DNA of 64,000 nt from Salvia splendens (GCF_004379255.2 NC_056033.1:19770209-19834208), one strand, 5' to 3'; shown: positions 1 through 15,690, counted from the first letter of the stretch. The notes: a model not told the origin generated them from the letters alone. Numbers and translations: made by a program.

Positions 1-475
1 TCTTTGATGGCCTCATCTATATTCTCCAGGTCATCCACATATTTCGCAAACTCTTCAAGCTGTTCACCAATATTTCTGGACTCAGTGAACTTGAAAGTGA
101 ACAGCCTTTGCTTTAACAAGAGTCGATTGGTGAGGGACTTGGTCATGTATAATGACTCAAGCTTCTTCCATACAGCCATAGCAGTCTCCTCCTTGGAGAT
201 TTCTCTGAGCACACGATCATTAAGACTCAAGATGAGAGTCGAATAGGCCTTATCTTGCAAATCTTGAAACTTTGGATCAACTTTCTCAGCCTCGGTGATC
301 TCTTCCTTCTTCAGAATTTCCCATAATCCTTGTTGCATTAGTACGGCTTTCATTTTGAGCCTCCATAGCCCAAAATCATTCTTCCCCGTAAACTTCTCCA
401 GATCAAACTTGGCTATAGACATTTCCTCGAACAATGAGAGTGCAGTGGACTCGACCGAGAAATGAAACCCAGGCA
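1..475 (-). CDS. copia-type gag polyprotein, N-terminal part (partial at window edge)
   Basis: An uninterrupted minus-strand frame runs from ATG at 475-473 to the window edge (about 158 residues, no stop). The protein carries the usual start of the plant copia gag (gag_pre-integrs/UBN2 type): KFDLEKFTGKNDFGLWRLKM, then MQQGLWEIL, then a block around KLESLYMTKSLTNRLLLKQ. An alternative Met at 421 begins MSIAKFDLEKF, which is nearer the common gag start. The product would form the nucleocapsid shell of the virus-like particle. The 5' LTR lies directly upstream. The clean frame suggests a fairly young copy, but only its first sixth is visible. Confidence 0.8.
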
Positions 476-557
476 TTGATGATCAGAAACTATCTGATAG
501 AGAAAATCAAACCTTTTTGGTTGCTGATCTTCCTCGTTCCCACAGACGGCGCCAATT

Positions 558-1060
558 TGTGAATGTGTGATCGTAGCTTTAGCTTTCAATCAACGAGCAA
601 TGGAGAGATCGGTTGAACGGGATAAGCCAAACATGAACAAGAACTCAGATGGTTTACGTGGTTCGGCCTATTGAGCCTACGTCCACGGGAGAGAAGAAAG
701 TTGTTTATTGATCAATCTTTTTACAATACTCACTCTTGACCACAACTATAGAGTAGAGTTACAAAATGAATCTACACGATAGACTCACTCAAGCACACAT
801 AGCTATTCTTGATCAACTCTCTTAAGATTTGTGTGCATATAGACTAAGAATGGAAGAAACTCGACTTCATCAATGAATGATGACTTGAATTCTATTTATG
901 ACGCGATCTGAAATTGAGTATTTACACTCCTCAAGGCTCAGCAAAACCGACTGCATGTAGATAACAAACTCTTCAACTAAAATCTTGGATCTTGAGTAAC
1001 CACCCCAACTGATTTAACTGCCATTCAATCACGCATCATTTTCAACCTTCATTCCTAACA
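558..1060 (-). repeat. 5' LTR of the copia element (503 bp)
   Basis: The plus strand reads TGTGAATGTG at 558 and CATTCCTAACA up to 1060, so the minus-strand LTR runs TGTTAGGAATG...TTCACA. The gag leader follows directly (557 and below, minus strand AATTGGCGCCGTCTGTGGG). No second LTR is in the window, so the borders rest on the TG/CA ends and the position of the leader. Confidence 0.75.
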
Positions 1061-1545
1061 GTATCTTTCCATTAGATTGTGTTCTTGACATCACAACAAC
1101 ACTGGATTCCCTATCTGCTGTAGGTTCGGTGTTTTCACAGTCAAGAGATGGAAAGTCCAAATCGTGGGACTTCCAACAGGGTGTTATGGATTTCAACTTG
1201 AGTTGGAGAGTCATTCACTTTGTTGATCTAACCACAGTCAAGACGGATGACTTATGAAACTCATGAATAGGGGCTGAGAGAGTTGGGAGTTTGTGTGAAA
1301 GATGGGATTTTCAGAGGGGTAGACACGGAAACTTGATTTCATTTCTGGGTACATATTCCAATGCAGAAACAAATACCACCAAAATTGAAAGAAATCATTT
1401 ATGCACATTCCTTGAATCAACAATGCAGGTCCGTAGGGCTTTCCACAAATGAAGCTAAGAACTTGAACACCATAACTGGACCAGAATTGAAGCCATTGCT
1501 ATATCTAGGAACCTGAACGGGTCCTTAGTATTAGTATTACTATTA
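1061..1545. other. Unassigned flank with protein-like stretches
   Basis: About 480 bases between the copia LTR and the TRIM. Plus-strand frames contain two protein-like pieces interrupted by stops, one near 1063-1255 and one near 1355-1515. I do not recognise the family, and no start, splice sites or full domain can be shown. It could be a decayed gene fragment into which the copia element inserted, or chance. Confidence 0.25.
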
Positions 1546-1550
1546 GAGAT

Positions 1551-1926
1551 TGTTATAACTCTTAAATCTTTTCACGCATCGACTTGGTGATGATCCTAGC
1601 TCATCTATATGAGTATGGACAACCCTCCCCCTTATAAGGCATTTTAAGGGGTGAGTGACTCATTTCTCATATGTGAGTGACCCATTTCTAATATGGTATT
1701 AAAGCGGGCCTAAGTTGATGATTGATTTTATCTCTTTATCTCTTCTCTTGCCTACCAACGTGATGCAAGTTCGATGTGTTATTCCGGCTCACACGTGAGG
1801 GGGCGTGTTAAAACTCTTAAATCTTGTCCTACATCGACTTGATGATGATCCTAGCTCATCTATATAAATATGGACAACCTTCCCCCTTATAAGACCTTTT
1901 AAGGAGTGAGTGGCCAATTTCTAATA
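1551..1926 (+). mobile_element. TRIM (terminal-repeat retrotransposon in miniature), copy 1
   Basis: Two short LTRs (1551-1693 and 1806-1926) begin TGTTA and end TCTAATA. The internal part starts with a degenerate tRNA-iMet primer binding site, TGGTATTAAAGCGGGC at 1694, and ends with a purine tract GTGAGGGGGCG before the right LTR. A perfect 5-bp target duplication GAGAT flanks it (1546-1550, 1927-1931). No protein is encoded, so it must have been mobilised in trans. The left LTR has a roughly 20-bp internal duplication (ATGTGAGTGACCCATTTCT) absent from the right one. It is related to the copy at 17244-17655. Confidence 0.9.
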
Positions 1927-1931
1927 GAGAT

Positions 1932-2400
1932 GGTGAGCCCGAGCCCCACACATGGAGGAAATTCAGACTATATATTTCTTCTTCTTTACAATGGATTATA
2001 TTGGAATATTTGCAAACCGATTTACATAGTTTAATAAATTAACATAAATATGAAATATTAATAGGTGGAACTTTAGTTTTTATATACCAATAATAATTAA
2101 TTAGTAATACATAATATAATGTTCATTAATCAAATACAAATATCTAATTTTGGTAATAACTTATGAAATTAATGAAATTTTTTACTAATACAATGCATCT
2201 TCACAGCCTAACTAACTAGGCTATAAATAAATTTGATTAGTTCAATTTGACTAATCAGAAAATTCAAAACCCTAATAATAATTTGATTCTAAGTTGTTCA
2301 ATTTCCTGTCTTCTTTATTTTTTTAAAGGGAAACATGTGTAGAATAAAGAAAAAATTATAAATAGTTTCTAAGATTAACATAAATAAATAGAAAATATTA
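1932..2400. other. AT-rich intergenic DNA
   Basis: No ORF, RNA gene or paired repeat was seen here apart from A/T runs. A few bases near 1932-1960 read like ordinary flank of the TRIM. Confidence 0.5.
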
Positions 2401-2798
2401 CTCCCTCCGTCCACGAAAAATAGATCACATTTGTCATTTTTGGTTGTACACAAAAATTAGACCAGGTTTGAAAAAAGACCTCATATTTGCTACCTAACAC
2501 AATCAAACACTACTAATAACATGGATCTCACATTCCACTAACACTACTTCTCTCTTACTTTTTTCCCTTCTATCTTATTTTACCAATTCCACATTAAAAT
2601 CTGTCTCATTCACAATTTGGTATATTTTAAGACATGGACCACATAATCCACTAACACTACTTCCATTACTTTTCTTGTCCTCTCTCTTAATTTACCCATT
2701 TTTTTATCTCTTACTTCATCGATTCTTCTCTCTTATTTTCTCAATTATGCATTAAAACTCGTGCTATTTCAAATGTTTTTAATTTTCAAGGATGAAGG
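2401..2798. mobile_element. Stowaway-like MITE, degenerate
   Basis: The left end CTCCCTCCGTCC follows TA (2399-2400). The right end, GGATGAAGG followed by TA at 2799-2800, is a decayed reverse complement. The interior is AT-rich with short repeated CACTAACACTACTTC segments. Tc1/mariner-derived MITEs of this kind have a TA target duplication. The right border is approximate because of sequence decay. Confidence 0.6.
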
Positions 2799-2825
2799 TA
2801 TTATTAAATTTTGTATGTGAAGTTT

Positions 2826-3058
2826 TTTTTTTCAAAAATTAACTCCTATATAAAGGAGGAAATTACAAATAAAAAGTACAAATAAACTCTTATACTATAG
2901 AAAGTAGGAAATTACAACGGATAAGTACAAATAAACTCCTATACTATAGAAAGTAGGAAATTGCAACTGATGTCAATAGGGCTCGAACTCGGCACCTCAT
3001 ATAATAATGTCTAAGCTCATTGCCGCTATGACAAAGGCTCTGAAAAACTTTTTTTTTT
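2826..3058 (-). mobile_element. tRNA-derived SINE, copy 1 (degenerate)
   Basis: On the minus strand a tRNA-like head includes a B-box GAGTTCGAGCC (2980-2990) and a weak A-box around 3021-3037. The body is AT-rich and ends in an A-run (plus-strand T-run from 2823). The flanking repeat TTGTATGTGAAGTT (2811-2824) against TTGTATGTAAAGTT (3059-3072) is a target duplication of about 14 bp with one mismatch. The body holds a tandem duplication of roughly 45 bp (about 2877-2967). It is related to the better preserved SINE at 16744-16921. Confidence 0.7.
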
Positions 3059-3074
3059 TTGTATGTAAAGTTCT

Positions 3075-4005
3075 TGTCAAATTATTTGCTCAATCTTAAG
3101 AGCATCTACAACTGTGAACATCTGTTCCGTTCTCGCAGAACTACATGACAAGGGAAGCATTGCAAGCGTCACCTCCCGGCTCACGTCACACGCCCGGCTC
3201 ACGTCACACGAAAGGGGGAGGTGCACGGGCCGTTACTCCACACCCCCACGTGGATTCTTTTGGTTGGTTCGTGAAGCCCACTCACTCCCTTGAGAGGGTT
3301 TCGTATTTTGACCATTCAATTTTTTTTGACAATTGTAAAACATAAAAATTATCCTACTTTTCCAAATGTAACCCATTATATTGTTGTTTTTTCCACTTTT
3401 CTTATACTTTTTCTTTTTTATCCTCCAATTAATTTTATAATCACCTACAAATGTCTATTCATCACGTAATTGTTTTCGCACAAAAAACTTTTTCTCTGTC
3501 AATTTTCTTTTTAGATTTCCAGTCTTAATTTAGAAAAACCTAGTATTAACACATGTGCTATGAACGAGACATAAGAGTTTCAAATAATGAATGTAAAATA
3601 TAATAAATATATAGAAAATAAGAATTCAAAGCAATGAATATTTAAAAAAACACAAATGTACTTATCTTGTCTCACTCTAAATTAAGAATTTATTACTCCA
3701 TAAATAATGAAACATTTATACAATTTTAATTTATAATTTAAGTGGAGTAAAAATAACAAAATTAATGACAAAAAAAAGATGTGCGACTAATGATCAAAGA
3801 GTATGAGTTAATTAGAATAAGATATACAAATAGAAAAAATATGTGTGAGTAAAGATTTTTATTAAAAGTGCTATGCAAGTCATTAACAAATAAAAGGTAC
3901 TTTCCATTTTTGTCTTATTCCGTAATTTCAAGTTTGTATAACAGTGCTATGCAAGTTTGTATATTTTTTTAATAGCTTAATTAAAAAAATTAATTTGAAA
4001 AATAT
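3075..4005. other. Intergenic DNA with a GC-richer block
   Basis: GAGCATCTACAA at about 3100 resembles a PIF/Harbinger terminal inverted repeat, and the block to 3300 is GC-richer than its surroundings with a short tandem repeat GGCTCACGTCACACGCCC (3178-3210). No matching right end was found, so it may be a truncated Harbinger-type MITE. From 3340 on the sequence is AT-rich with nothing recognised. Confidence 0.35.
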
Positions 4006-4006
4006 A

Positions 4007-4255
4007 CTCTATCCGTCCCATAAAAATATGTGCACTTTTCATTTTCGTCCGTCCCACAAAAATATGTGCATTCCATTTTTAGAAAGTTATATCAATTTAA
4101 TAATGTAGGTGTCATTATCTACTAACACTATTTTAACTAACATTCTCATTCTCTCTCGTAGTTTACCATACTATTCTCTTCATCTTTCTTATTTTACCAT
4201 TTTGGTCTTAATTCTCGTGCCAAACATTGCCCATATTTTTATGGGATGGAGGGAG
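4007..4255. mobile_element. Stowaway-like MITE (249 bp)
   Basis: The terminal inverted repeats pair CTCTATCCGTCCCATAAAAA at the left with TTTTTATGGGATGGAGGGAG at the right. TA lies on both sides (4005-4006, 4256-4257). An internal subterminal repeat, CGTCCCACAAAAATATGTGC, lies near 4050. No coding capacity. Confidence 0.85.
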
Positions 4256-4676
4256 TATATGGAATATTAAACATATCCACATTAAATATATAAATAATTT
4301 AAATCATAAAAATTTAAAACTTCTTTGAGAAGTCAAGTTAGAAAATTTTTATTATCCAATAATCACATTTTAGTTGATTACTTCTTTCTTCAATTTGATT
4401 TCAGACCATTAGCATAACTTGATATACATGACCAAAGACTAAATGAATTTTTAATATTGGAAATAATAAATTTCTTACTTCCCGCCACATATACGTATAA
4501 AAAGTAAATTATAGCTTAATATAACAATAATATTTTATGCATCTTGTTTGTTTTAAATAATGTGACAATTTACTCTACTCTTTATTTTAAGAAGTTATAC
4601 AAACTTTATAATTTAGATTCAATTTTAAATATATATAATTTCATCTTATTCCGTAATTTAATCTATAAACTTAGTA

Positions 4677-4872
4677 CTCCCTCCTTCTCATAAAGATGTC
4701 TCACTTTTCTTTATAGTTTGTCCCACTAAAGATGTCATATTTCTAATTTTAGAAAAAGTTCTCTCTCACAATAATATAAATATTATATTTTCTCTTTCCA
4801 CCTAACACACAAAAACCTCTTAAAATCCCCTGTCATCCCAGAAGTGTGGCATCTTTTGTAGGATGGAGGGAG
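4677..4872. mobile_element. Stowaway-like MITE (196 bp)
   Basis: The left end CTCCCTCCTTCTCATAAAGATG and the right end CATCTTTTGTAGGATGGAGGGAG are imperfect inverted repeats flanked by TA (4675-4676, 4873-4874). It is a different subfamily from the element at 4007-4255, with a GATGTCTCAC/GTGTGGCATC type subterminus. Confidence 0.85.
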
Positions 4873-4874
4873 TA

Positions 4875-6791
4875 GTATTGTTTAATTAAATATAGAATAA
4901 AAATTATAAACATCATATATTTGTGTTGCCGTTTAACTTGTGAATTATGTGTTGTCGTTTAACTTGTGAATTAATTCGAAGAAAAAGTATTGCAATAACC
5001 GGTTAAATCTCAATTTTAACCCGAAATATAAATGGAAGGCAAACTAAACTCTCTAGAACAATTCCAATTTTAACCCAAATATAAGACTAATCAATAAATA
5101 AATTTAATAACTTAATTATAAAAAAAATTAATGGTAGTGCACTATTTAAATGTGTTTCAAAACTTCTTCAAGAAGATAGCATTTTATTGGACCATTATTT
5201 GTCTAATTGTTTTTTCCTTCAAAAATTAATTAATTAATTATTTTCATATCTAAAAATACTTTGGAAGACTCAAAATAAAGTACAGAAATAAAAGACACTT
5301 GATCTTTCCATTTTTCCTCTAAAAAATGCGCCAAGGTCTTTTCACCTTAGATTATGATAGATGTTGATAGATGTCATGCGGAAGCAACAACTCCTGGGAG
5401 TGCCGGCTCGACAAAGCCCGCTTCAAATGAGGATGTGTACATCCCCCACATACCCTAAAACCCGACATAGTCTTTGTCCCAGATTCTGATGTCCATCGAA
5501 GACGTCGACCCTGACGACCATCATCCCTACTCCCTGACTGAGACGGAAAAATTGGGCCACGTCGGAGGATCCGGTTGTGGGAACCCAACAAACCCGTAAG
5601 GGATCGCCTCATTGTTCCTCCCGAGCTAGAGTTGGGCATCCGGAAAGTAAATAGTCTTATTGTGGCTCATTCTAGCGGAGACTTAGATGAGTAAAAACTC
5701 TTTTTGTATAATTTTTTAATCCTTTTTGAGGAAGAAAACTATCCCTACAAAATTTTACTGTTGAATGGATGCTTATTTCAATTATTCAATTGCAAATTTG
5801 GAATAGGTAACGGTATGTAATCTGGCTTGAGTGTAGCTAGAATTATGGAGTCAATATAGGTGGTTGTGTAAATGAAAGTTGTCTTGGGTTGTCGTTTTCT
5901 TTTAGGAGAAGGTCCATAGGAGGTCTCCTATCTCATACACTTTCTCTATCTCTTTTCTTCCATCTATGTCTAATTGATCTAGCTTTCTATGGGTTAGATC
6001 TTATCCTTTTCTTGTTAATTTGAGTTGTACGAGAGCAAACTCGGAAACACAATTATGGATCTAGCTATGAAGACTCGCATCTGAGTTGGTGGCTAAGAAA
6101 AAGTTTAGAAAGGTGTTCTAGGTGATGGGATGAATCTTGCATACAAGAGAGGCTAATTTGGGATCCCATAGCAACATAAATCGAGACACTTCCACCATGG
6201 CCATCTGGTCTCTTTACTAGGTTACAACAATGAAAAGAACGTGACGATTCGAATGAGTACATTCACATATAAGACTCGAATTTCCCAAAGTTTATCATGG
6301 AGCAGCTGGGGGTTTACAAGATGAAAATCTCATGGCTAAGGTAGAAGATTTCAGGCTATCATTCCAGATCACCTTTCTCAATGGCCAGTTTGAGAGATTG
6401 GGCGATGAATGATTTGCGTAGCTTCCGCATTTCGCTTTTCTCTTGTTAAGTTTGTGTGGTTGCTCATGTATAAGTACAAATATACAAGTACTAAGAAATT
6501 ATGTCCAGCTAGGCAGCCTCCTTCATTTAAGATGCCATAACATGAAAAAGGACAAAAAGATTAAATTATAAGTGCTTCAACCAAATGTCTGTAACAAGTT
6601 TGCCGTAAATTACAAGGCAAGTCACCGGGTTAAGATCTAGTTAAAACCCTATATCTCAAAGTTTTGCACTCTCTAATCAATCTCCAGCAAAATCAGGTAG
6701 GCCATTATTTCTATATCAAGGGCGGAAGAAACGGTGGTGTTTATCACCATTTCAGCTCTGAGTTTCGGCATTCAAATCGTCATCTGCATCC
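4875..6791. other. Intergenic DNA and probable 3' flank of the Ca2+-ATPase gene
   Basis: 4875-5330 is AT-rich with nothing recognised. 5340-5690 is a GC-richer island. Its longest frame (minus strand, 5352-5639, 95 codons) has no recognisable domain, and plus-strand frames there are also short. 5700-6500 holds no supportable gene. The part next to 6792 should include the ATPase 3'UTR, but I could not fix a polyadenylation site. Confidence 0.4.
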
Positions 6792-11780
<4,989 letters not shown>

Positions 11781-11816
11781 GAGGCCACAAAATTAAATCA
11801 CCCGACGAAATACAAC

Positions 11817-11968
11817 CTAAAAAAGCAAAAAGAAAGGCATGAACAACACGACATAATTCCGATTAATTAACAAATAGACTAAATCGAGATCCTACACTGA
11901 GCAATTTCCAGAATCAAACTTCAAAAAATTAAACAAATAACCTACATTATCTATTAACTCAGACTCAC
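11817..11968 (-). other. Predicted 5'UTR intron of the Ca2+-ATPase gene
   Basis: On the minus strand a strong donor GAGCTG|GTGAGTCTGAG (GT at 11968-11967) and an acceptor with a T-rich tract, GCTTTTTTAG|GTTG (AG at 11818-11817), enclose 152 bases. They lie just upstream of the ATG at 11780. Leader introns are common in plant housekeeping transporter genes. This is predicted from splice motifs only. Confidence 0.65.
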
Positions 11969-12119
11969 CAGCTCGGCGGCTGCCGGCTTGGTTCGAAATC
12001 GCAGCTACAGTAGTGAATACAATGGTGTAGAATTGGAGAATGGAAGAGTGATAGGTTAGTAGCGCAGGGTTTGAAGTTTATGCGTCTCTAGAAACTGCAT
12101 CAATGGTGGAGTGCGTTTT

Positions 12120-12200
12120 AATCAGTGTGTGTGAGAGAGAGGGTGGGGAGGAGGAGAGAGAAAAAGCAGAGATGTGCTGCCCTTGTTATATTTAGGGGAT
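12120..12200 (-). promoter_or_regulatory. Core promoter region of the Ca2+-ATPase gene
   Basis: On the minus strand an AT-rich TATA-like stretch CTAAATATAAC (12195-12185) is followed 15-70 bases later by a long CT-rich tract (about 12172-12126). This resembles the plant pyrimidine patch and 5'UTR. The transcription start would be near 12160. The TATA-like sequence is itself one copy of the 9-bp duplication made by the adjoining Mutator-like MITE. Confidence 0.5.
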
Positions 12201-12369
12201 GGGATCCCCTGCTGTGGTGGGAGCACAGCAGGGGCGGCTGCTCCTCACAAAAAACATTTTAAATTTTTTTTTTTTTTTTTTTATAATTTGAATTAAATAT
12301 TAAAATATTTGTATGGGAGAGGCACAGCAGCCCCTGCTGTGCTCCCACCACAGCAGGGGATCCCATCCC
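12196..12369. mobile_element. Mutator-like MITE with long terminal inverted repeats
   Basis: The 174-bp element has near-perfect terminal inverted repeats of about 40 bp: it begins GGGATGGGATCCCCTGCTGT and ends with the reverse complement. The middle is T/A-rich. The 9-bp target duplication TATATTTAG is perfect (12187-12195 and 12370-12378), and 9-bp duplications with long inverted repeats are typical of Mutator-like elements. The second duplication copy spans the TTA target duplication and first base of the Harbinger element at 12378, so this MITE inserted after that element. Confidence 0.9.
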
Positions 12370-12377
12370 TATATTTA

Positions 12378-14349
12378 GAGCATCCACTATAGCGGCCTTC
12401 TCCAATAGCCAAAGCCCTTTTATTTATTTTTTTCTTTTTTTTGTTACAGCCCCTTTTTTTTATTCATAACCCTAATTTTTTGTTTCTGCCATTATAGGCG
12501 GACAATTTCAATAGTCCCGAAATTTTATAATCAATTTTCATTTAAATTTTAATTCAATTATAAGTAATTAAATTTATCGGATTAAACGTAATTATAAAAA
12601 AATGGCTATAAGTGAAGAAATTAAAATTAAACATTACATTTTCGTCGTATTAAAATGGGGGTAAAATTATGCAACGAAATATTAATATATTAAACATCAT
12701 AATATTCAAACTAGGCCGACACCTCCCCTACGTGCCCAAACTTCTTCAACCAAATCGGCCGAGAGTGTGGTATGTGCCGTGCTCCTGCGCATATCACTGA
12801 AACGTTGGATCAAATATTCATTGCTCTGTGGTACGCCCATCTGGATCGGCGCAGAGGCGAAACCGTTACTTGTACTTGCGCCCTCTTCCGGTGCCCAGCG
12901 CTCTGCCGAAAATCCTTCATCTTCTATTATCATATTATGCAATATGATACATGCCAACATAATATTTGCGATATCATCTTCGTGCCAAACTCGTGCCGGG
13001 CACCGTATAATGGCCCATCGTGCTTGGAGGACACCAAAAGCTCGCTCAACATCCTTCCTAGCACCTTCTTGTTTCCGTGCAAAGTATTGTTTCTTCGGTC
13101 CTACCGGTTGGTGAATTGTCTTGACGAATACGGGCCACCGAGGATATATCCCATATGCCAAATAGTACCCCATACTGTACTGCGTGCCGTTGGCTACGAA
13201 GCTGATTTCTGGACCCTCGCCCCGGCACTCGTTATTGAAGAGCGGCGATGACTGAAGAACATTTATGTCGTTGTTCGAGCCGACAACACCGAAATACGCA
13301 TGCCAAATCCGCAAGCGGTAGTCAGCAACGGCTTCCAGATCATCGATGGATGTTTGCTTTTGAATCCAGTTGTGAACTGGCCTTTCCACGCCACTGGGCA
13401 GTTCTTCCACTCCTAATGCATGCAATCGATGCTTCCTAACATTCTTGGAAAACCGTGGACCGAACCGTGCATATCCAGCAGACTTTGACACTCAGAAGGG
13501 GTGGGCTTTCGTAGGAACTCCCCACCAAATATTTCCCGAATCCCCTTACAAAACTGCCTAAGCACTGTGAGGCTAGTCGTCTCACCCATCTGTAGGTATT
13601 CGTCGAACATATCAGCTGGTCCGGCGTACGCAAGCTGCCGGATTGCAGCAGTGCACTTCTGAAGCGTAGACAACCTGATCCGGCCAGTGCAATCACTCCG
13701 GAGGGTGAAGCACCGGTAACGCTCCACCAATTTCGTCGCTATATGGTTGAAGAGGGGTTGCGACATTCTGAATCGCCGGTGAAAAATCTCGGGTGGATAA
13801 CGAGGGTTATCCACAAAGTAGTCCGCCATTAGACGCTGGTGCGCACCGTTATGGTCTCGTCGGATGGTCCGCTGACGACTAATCGCACGAGGGATCGCGC
13901 CCTTCGCCACTTTCGCCGTGCGTTCCGCCGCTTCCTCCTCCTTGGCCTCGTACTGCAGCTCTTGGATCAGAGAATTCCACGCGTCGTTCCATAAATCGTC
14001 CATTTCAGACCACAAATTCTAGTGAGAGAAAATATGTGTGAGGGAGAGGTGGAATGGTGTGAAAATAATGAGAGGAATTTGGTGTATTTATAGGTAAATT
14101 AAATTGAATAAAAAAAATATTTTCGGACGTCCGCCCCGGAATAGGCGCGCCGGGCACCGCCCCAATATAGGCCGGCGCGCCTATCGCCCCGTCGCCCCGC
14201 TATCAACCCTTCCTCGCCCCGTTTCCGCCGATGGTGCGCCCGCCCCACTTTTTTTTGTCCGCCCCGAGGCGGACGTGCCTCCCACTATAGATAGCCCCGG
14301 AATCGCCCCCTCCGAGTCGTCCGCCCCCTTCTTCCTGTAGTGGATGCTC
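12378..14349 (-). mobile_element. PIF/Harbinger DNA transposon with transposase relic
   Basis: The terminal inverted repeats are GAGCATCCACTATAG at the left and CTGTAGTGGATGCTC at the right (one mismatch in 15). The 3-bp target duplication TTA (12375-12377, 14350-14352) is the PIF/Harbinger signature. The right subterminal 14110-14340 is very GC-rich with CGCCCC repeats and explains the spurious ORF there. The coding part is on the minus strand. It abuts the ATPase core promoter. Confidence 0.88.
12706..14015 (-). pseudogene. PIF/Harbinger transposase (DDE type), disabled
   Basis: The first frame (14015-13413, 200 codons) begins MWSEMDDLWNDAWNS and contains the helical N-terminal region and the GSIDC motif with the first catalytic Asp. 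Family members read CMHWEWKNCP here; this copy has TAG at 13413-13415 in place of the Trp codon. The same frame continues for about 20 codons, then a frameshift near 13345 moves to the frame ending at 12706. That frame shows GSNNDINVLQSS (second Asp) and GARKDVERAFGVLQ (third acidic residue). The protein would excise and insert the transposon. One nonsense change and one frameshift make it non-functional, but all three catalytic positions remain. Confidence 0.85.
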
Positions 14350-14352
14350 TTA

Positions 14353-14560
14353 GCTTCTTCGCACCTTCTTCCTCAACCTACAAACGTCGCCCACGTGCGT
14401 GCTCTTTGGCAAGAGTACGAATATGGACCGGACCCACTTTTATTAATTTTTTACTCCATACTCTTCCCCAATAGCACAACACCCACATTCATGCTCTTCC
14501 GCAAGGACATGCTCAAGGGTCCATCATTTCATTATTTAATTTAAATACTTCAATTACTAA
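14353..14560. other. Short flank between two Harbinger relics
   Basis: No gene. It may be the original upstream DNA of the ATPase gene, or a decayed left end of the next Harbinger relic. No clear left inverted repeat for that relic was found. Confidence 0.35.
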
Positions 14561-14728
14561 AAATACATTAAAATATAAAAATTACATAATTAAATCCTAA
14601 AAAATAAAAATTACAAACTTAAAATTCTAAAAAATAAAAATTACATAATTAAAATTCTAAAAAATAAAAAATACATAATTAAAATCCTAAAAAATAAAAA
14701 ATACATAATTAAAGGCTAAAAAATACCC
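14555..14728. repeat. AT-rich tandem repeat, about 32-bp unit
   Basis: About five imperfect units of the type TAAAAAATAAAAATTACATA are separated by ATTAAAAT/CC variants. They lie just 3' of the Harbinger ORF1 relic on the minus strand. No coding role. Confidence 0.75.
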
Positions 14729-14738
14729 CCGTGGAAGA

Positions 14739-15690
14739 CTAGTCCTTTGGCCCTATCCCCAATGTTTTTTGGAGACCCCGTATCATTGCAAAATGTGAAT
14801 CAAGTTGCTCGGGAGTCATCTGAGACCTATCGGCCAAATTGAGTTGAGCCAAAAGGGTCCACAACGCGTTGGTGAGGGGTTGAGGTGGCACAAATGGAGT
14901 GGGAGAGGGAGCCGGGGCGGATGGAGTCGTGGCGCGACGGCGGTTGGCCGTCGCCTTCTTCCTTCCTTGCGGCCAGCATTGGGAACTACTCGGGCCGGCG
15001 TCGGGGCTACCCAAGTTAGCTTCGGCAAGTTGGCTAGCCACCTCATTCTCGCTGGCGTCGGATAGGGATACCGACCTCGACCGTTTACTGGAGGAGCTTG
15101 AGGAGGATGTACGCCTCCCTTATACTTCGGATGCACACGCACCTCCTGCCAATCGCTGAGGTACTTGAATGGTTTGTAATGTTGGGATTGGTAGGTTGCC
15201 AAGGCGGCACTGATGATGTCGAGCTTGCTCCTGCCGCTCTCCGCCGACCGCTCTTCCTGAAGGTAATACCCCTAGAACTTTTGGATTTCTTCGTTGGCTC
15301 TGAAGATGGCATTGCGCTCGATGGTTCCATCCGGGCGGTTTTCATTGTACCGGCAAGAGACGCGCCACCAAAACCTATCCCCGCTTTGGTTCGTGTCAAC
15401 CTCCGGATCTTCGGAGATAATAAATAGACTTTGAATAACTGATCCATCTTCGTCGGAGTGTACGGGGTGCTGACACCACGAGGAGTAAGAGTAAGAGTAG
15501 GAGGAGGAGTTTGAGAGCCGCCGATCCCTCACGATCTGGGTTCGGGTCCCCACCAGTATCGCCCATCGGGGGCATCTTGGTCGTCCACTGGGTAAGGCCG
15601 GTAGCCACCCGGAACTTGAGAACCTTAGGTTTGAGGAGGGGCCGAGAATTGCGTTTCCGGACTAGGGAATGGTTGTGAGCCAAACTATTC
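14739..15690 (-). pseudogene. Harbinger ORF1 (Myb/SANT-like DNA-binding partner), frameshifted
   Basis: Pieces in three minus-strand frames reproduce the plant Harbinger ORF1. Within 15553-15272 there is a trihelix/Myb-like core with EDPEVDTNQSGDRFWWRV and YNENRPDGTIERN. Within 15202-15050 lies YQSQHYKPFKYLSDWQEVR. The C-terminal piece 15041-14739 is Pro/Ala-rich and ends GLQKTLGIGPKD. ORF1 proteins help bring the transposase to the element ends. At least two frameshifts separate the pieces. Plant databases often label such proteins glutathione S-transferase T3-like by mistake. Confidence 0.7.

Larger units (their letters stand above)
1..1060 (-). mobile_element. Ty1/copia LTR retrotransposon, 5' end (cut by window start)
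   Basis: Read on the minus strand the order is LTR (1060 to 558), a short spacer, a GGCGCC-containing leader start, then a gag ORF running off the window at position 1. The LTR starts TGTTAGGAATG and ends ATTCACA, giving the expected TG...CA ends. Protease, integrase and reverse transcriptase would lie left of the window, so autonomy cannot be judged. The partner LTR and target duplication are not visible. Confidence 0.85.

Noticed and set aside
1238..1423. 61-codon minus-strand ORF
   Set aside because: No motif, and the opposite strand also looks protein-like; not supportable as a gene.
14104..14340. Pro/Arg-rich ORF in GC-rich DNA
   Set aside because: It is the CGCCCC-repeat subterminus of the Harbinger element.
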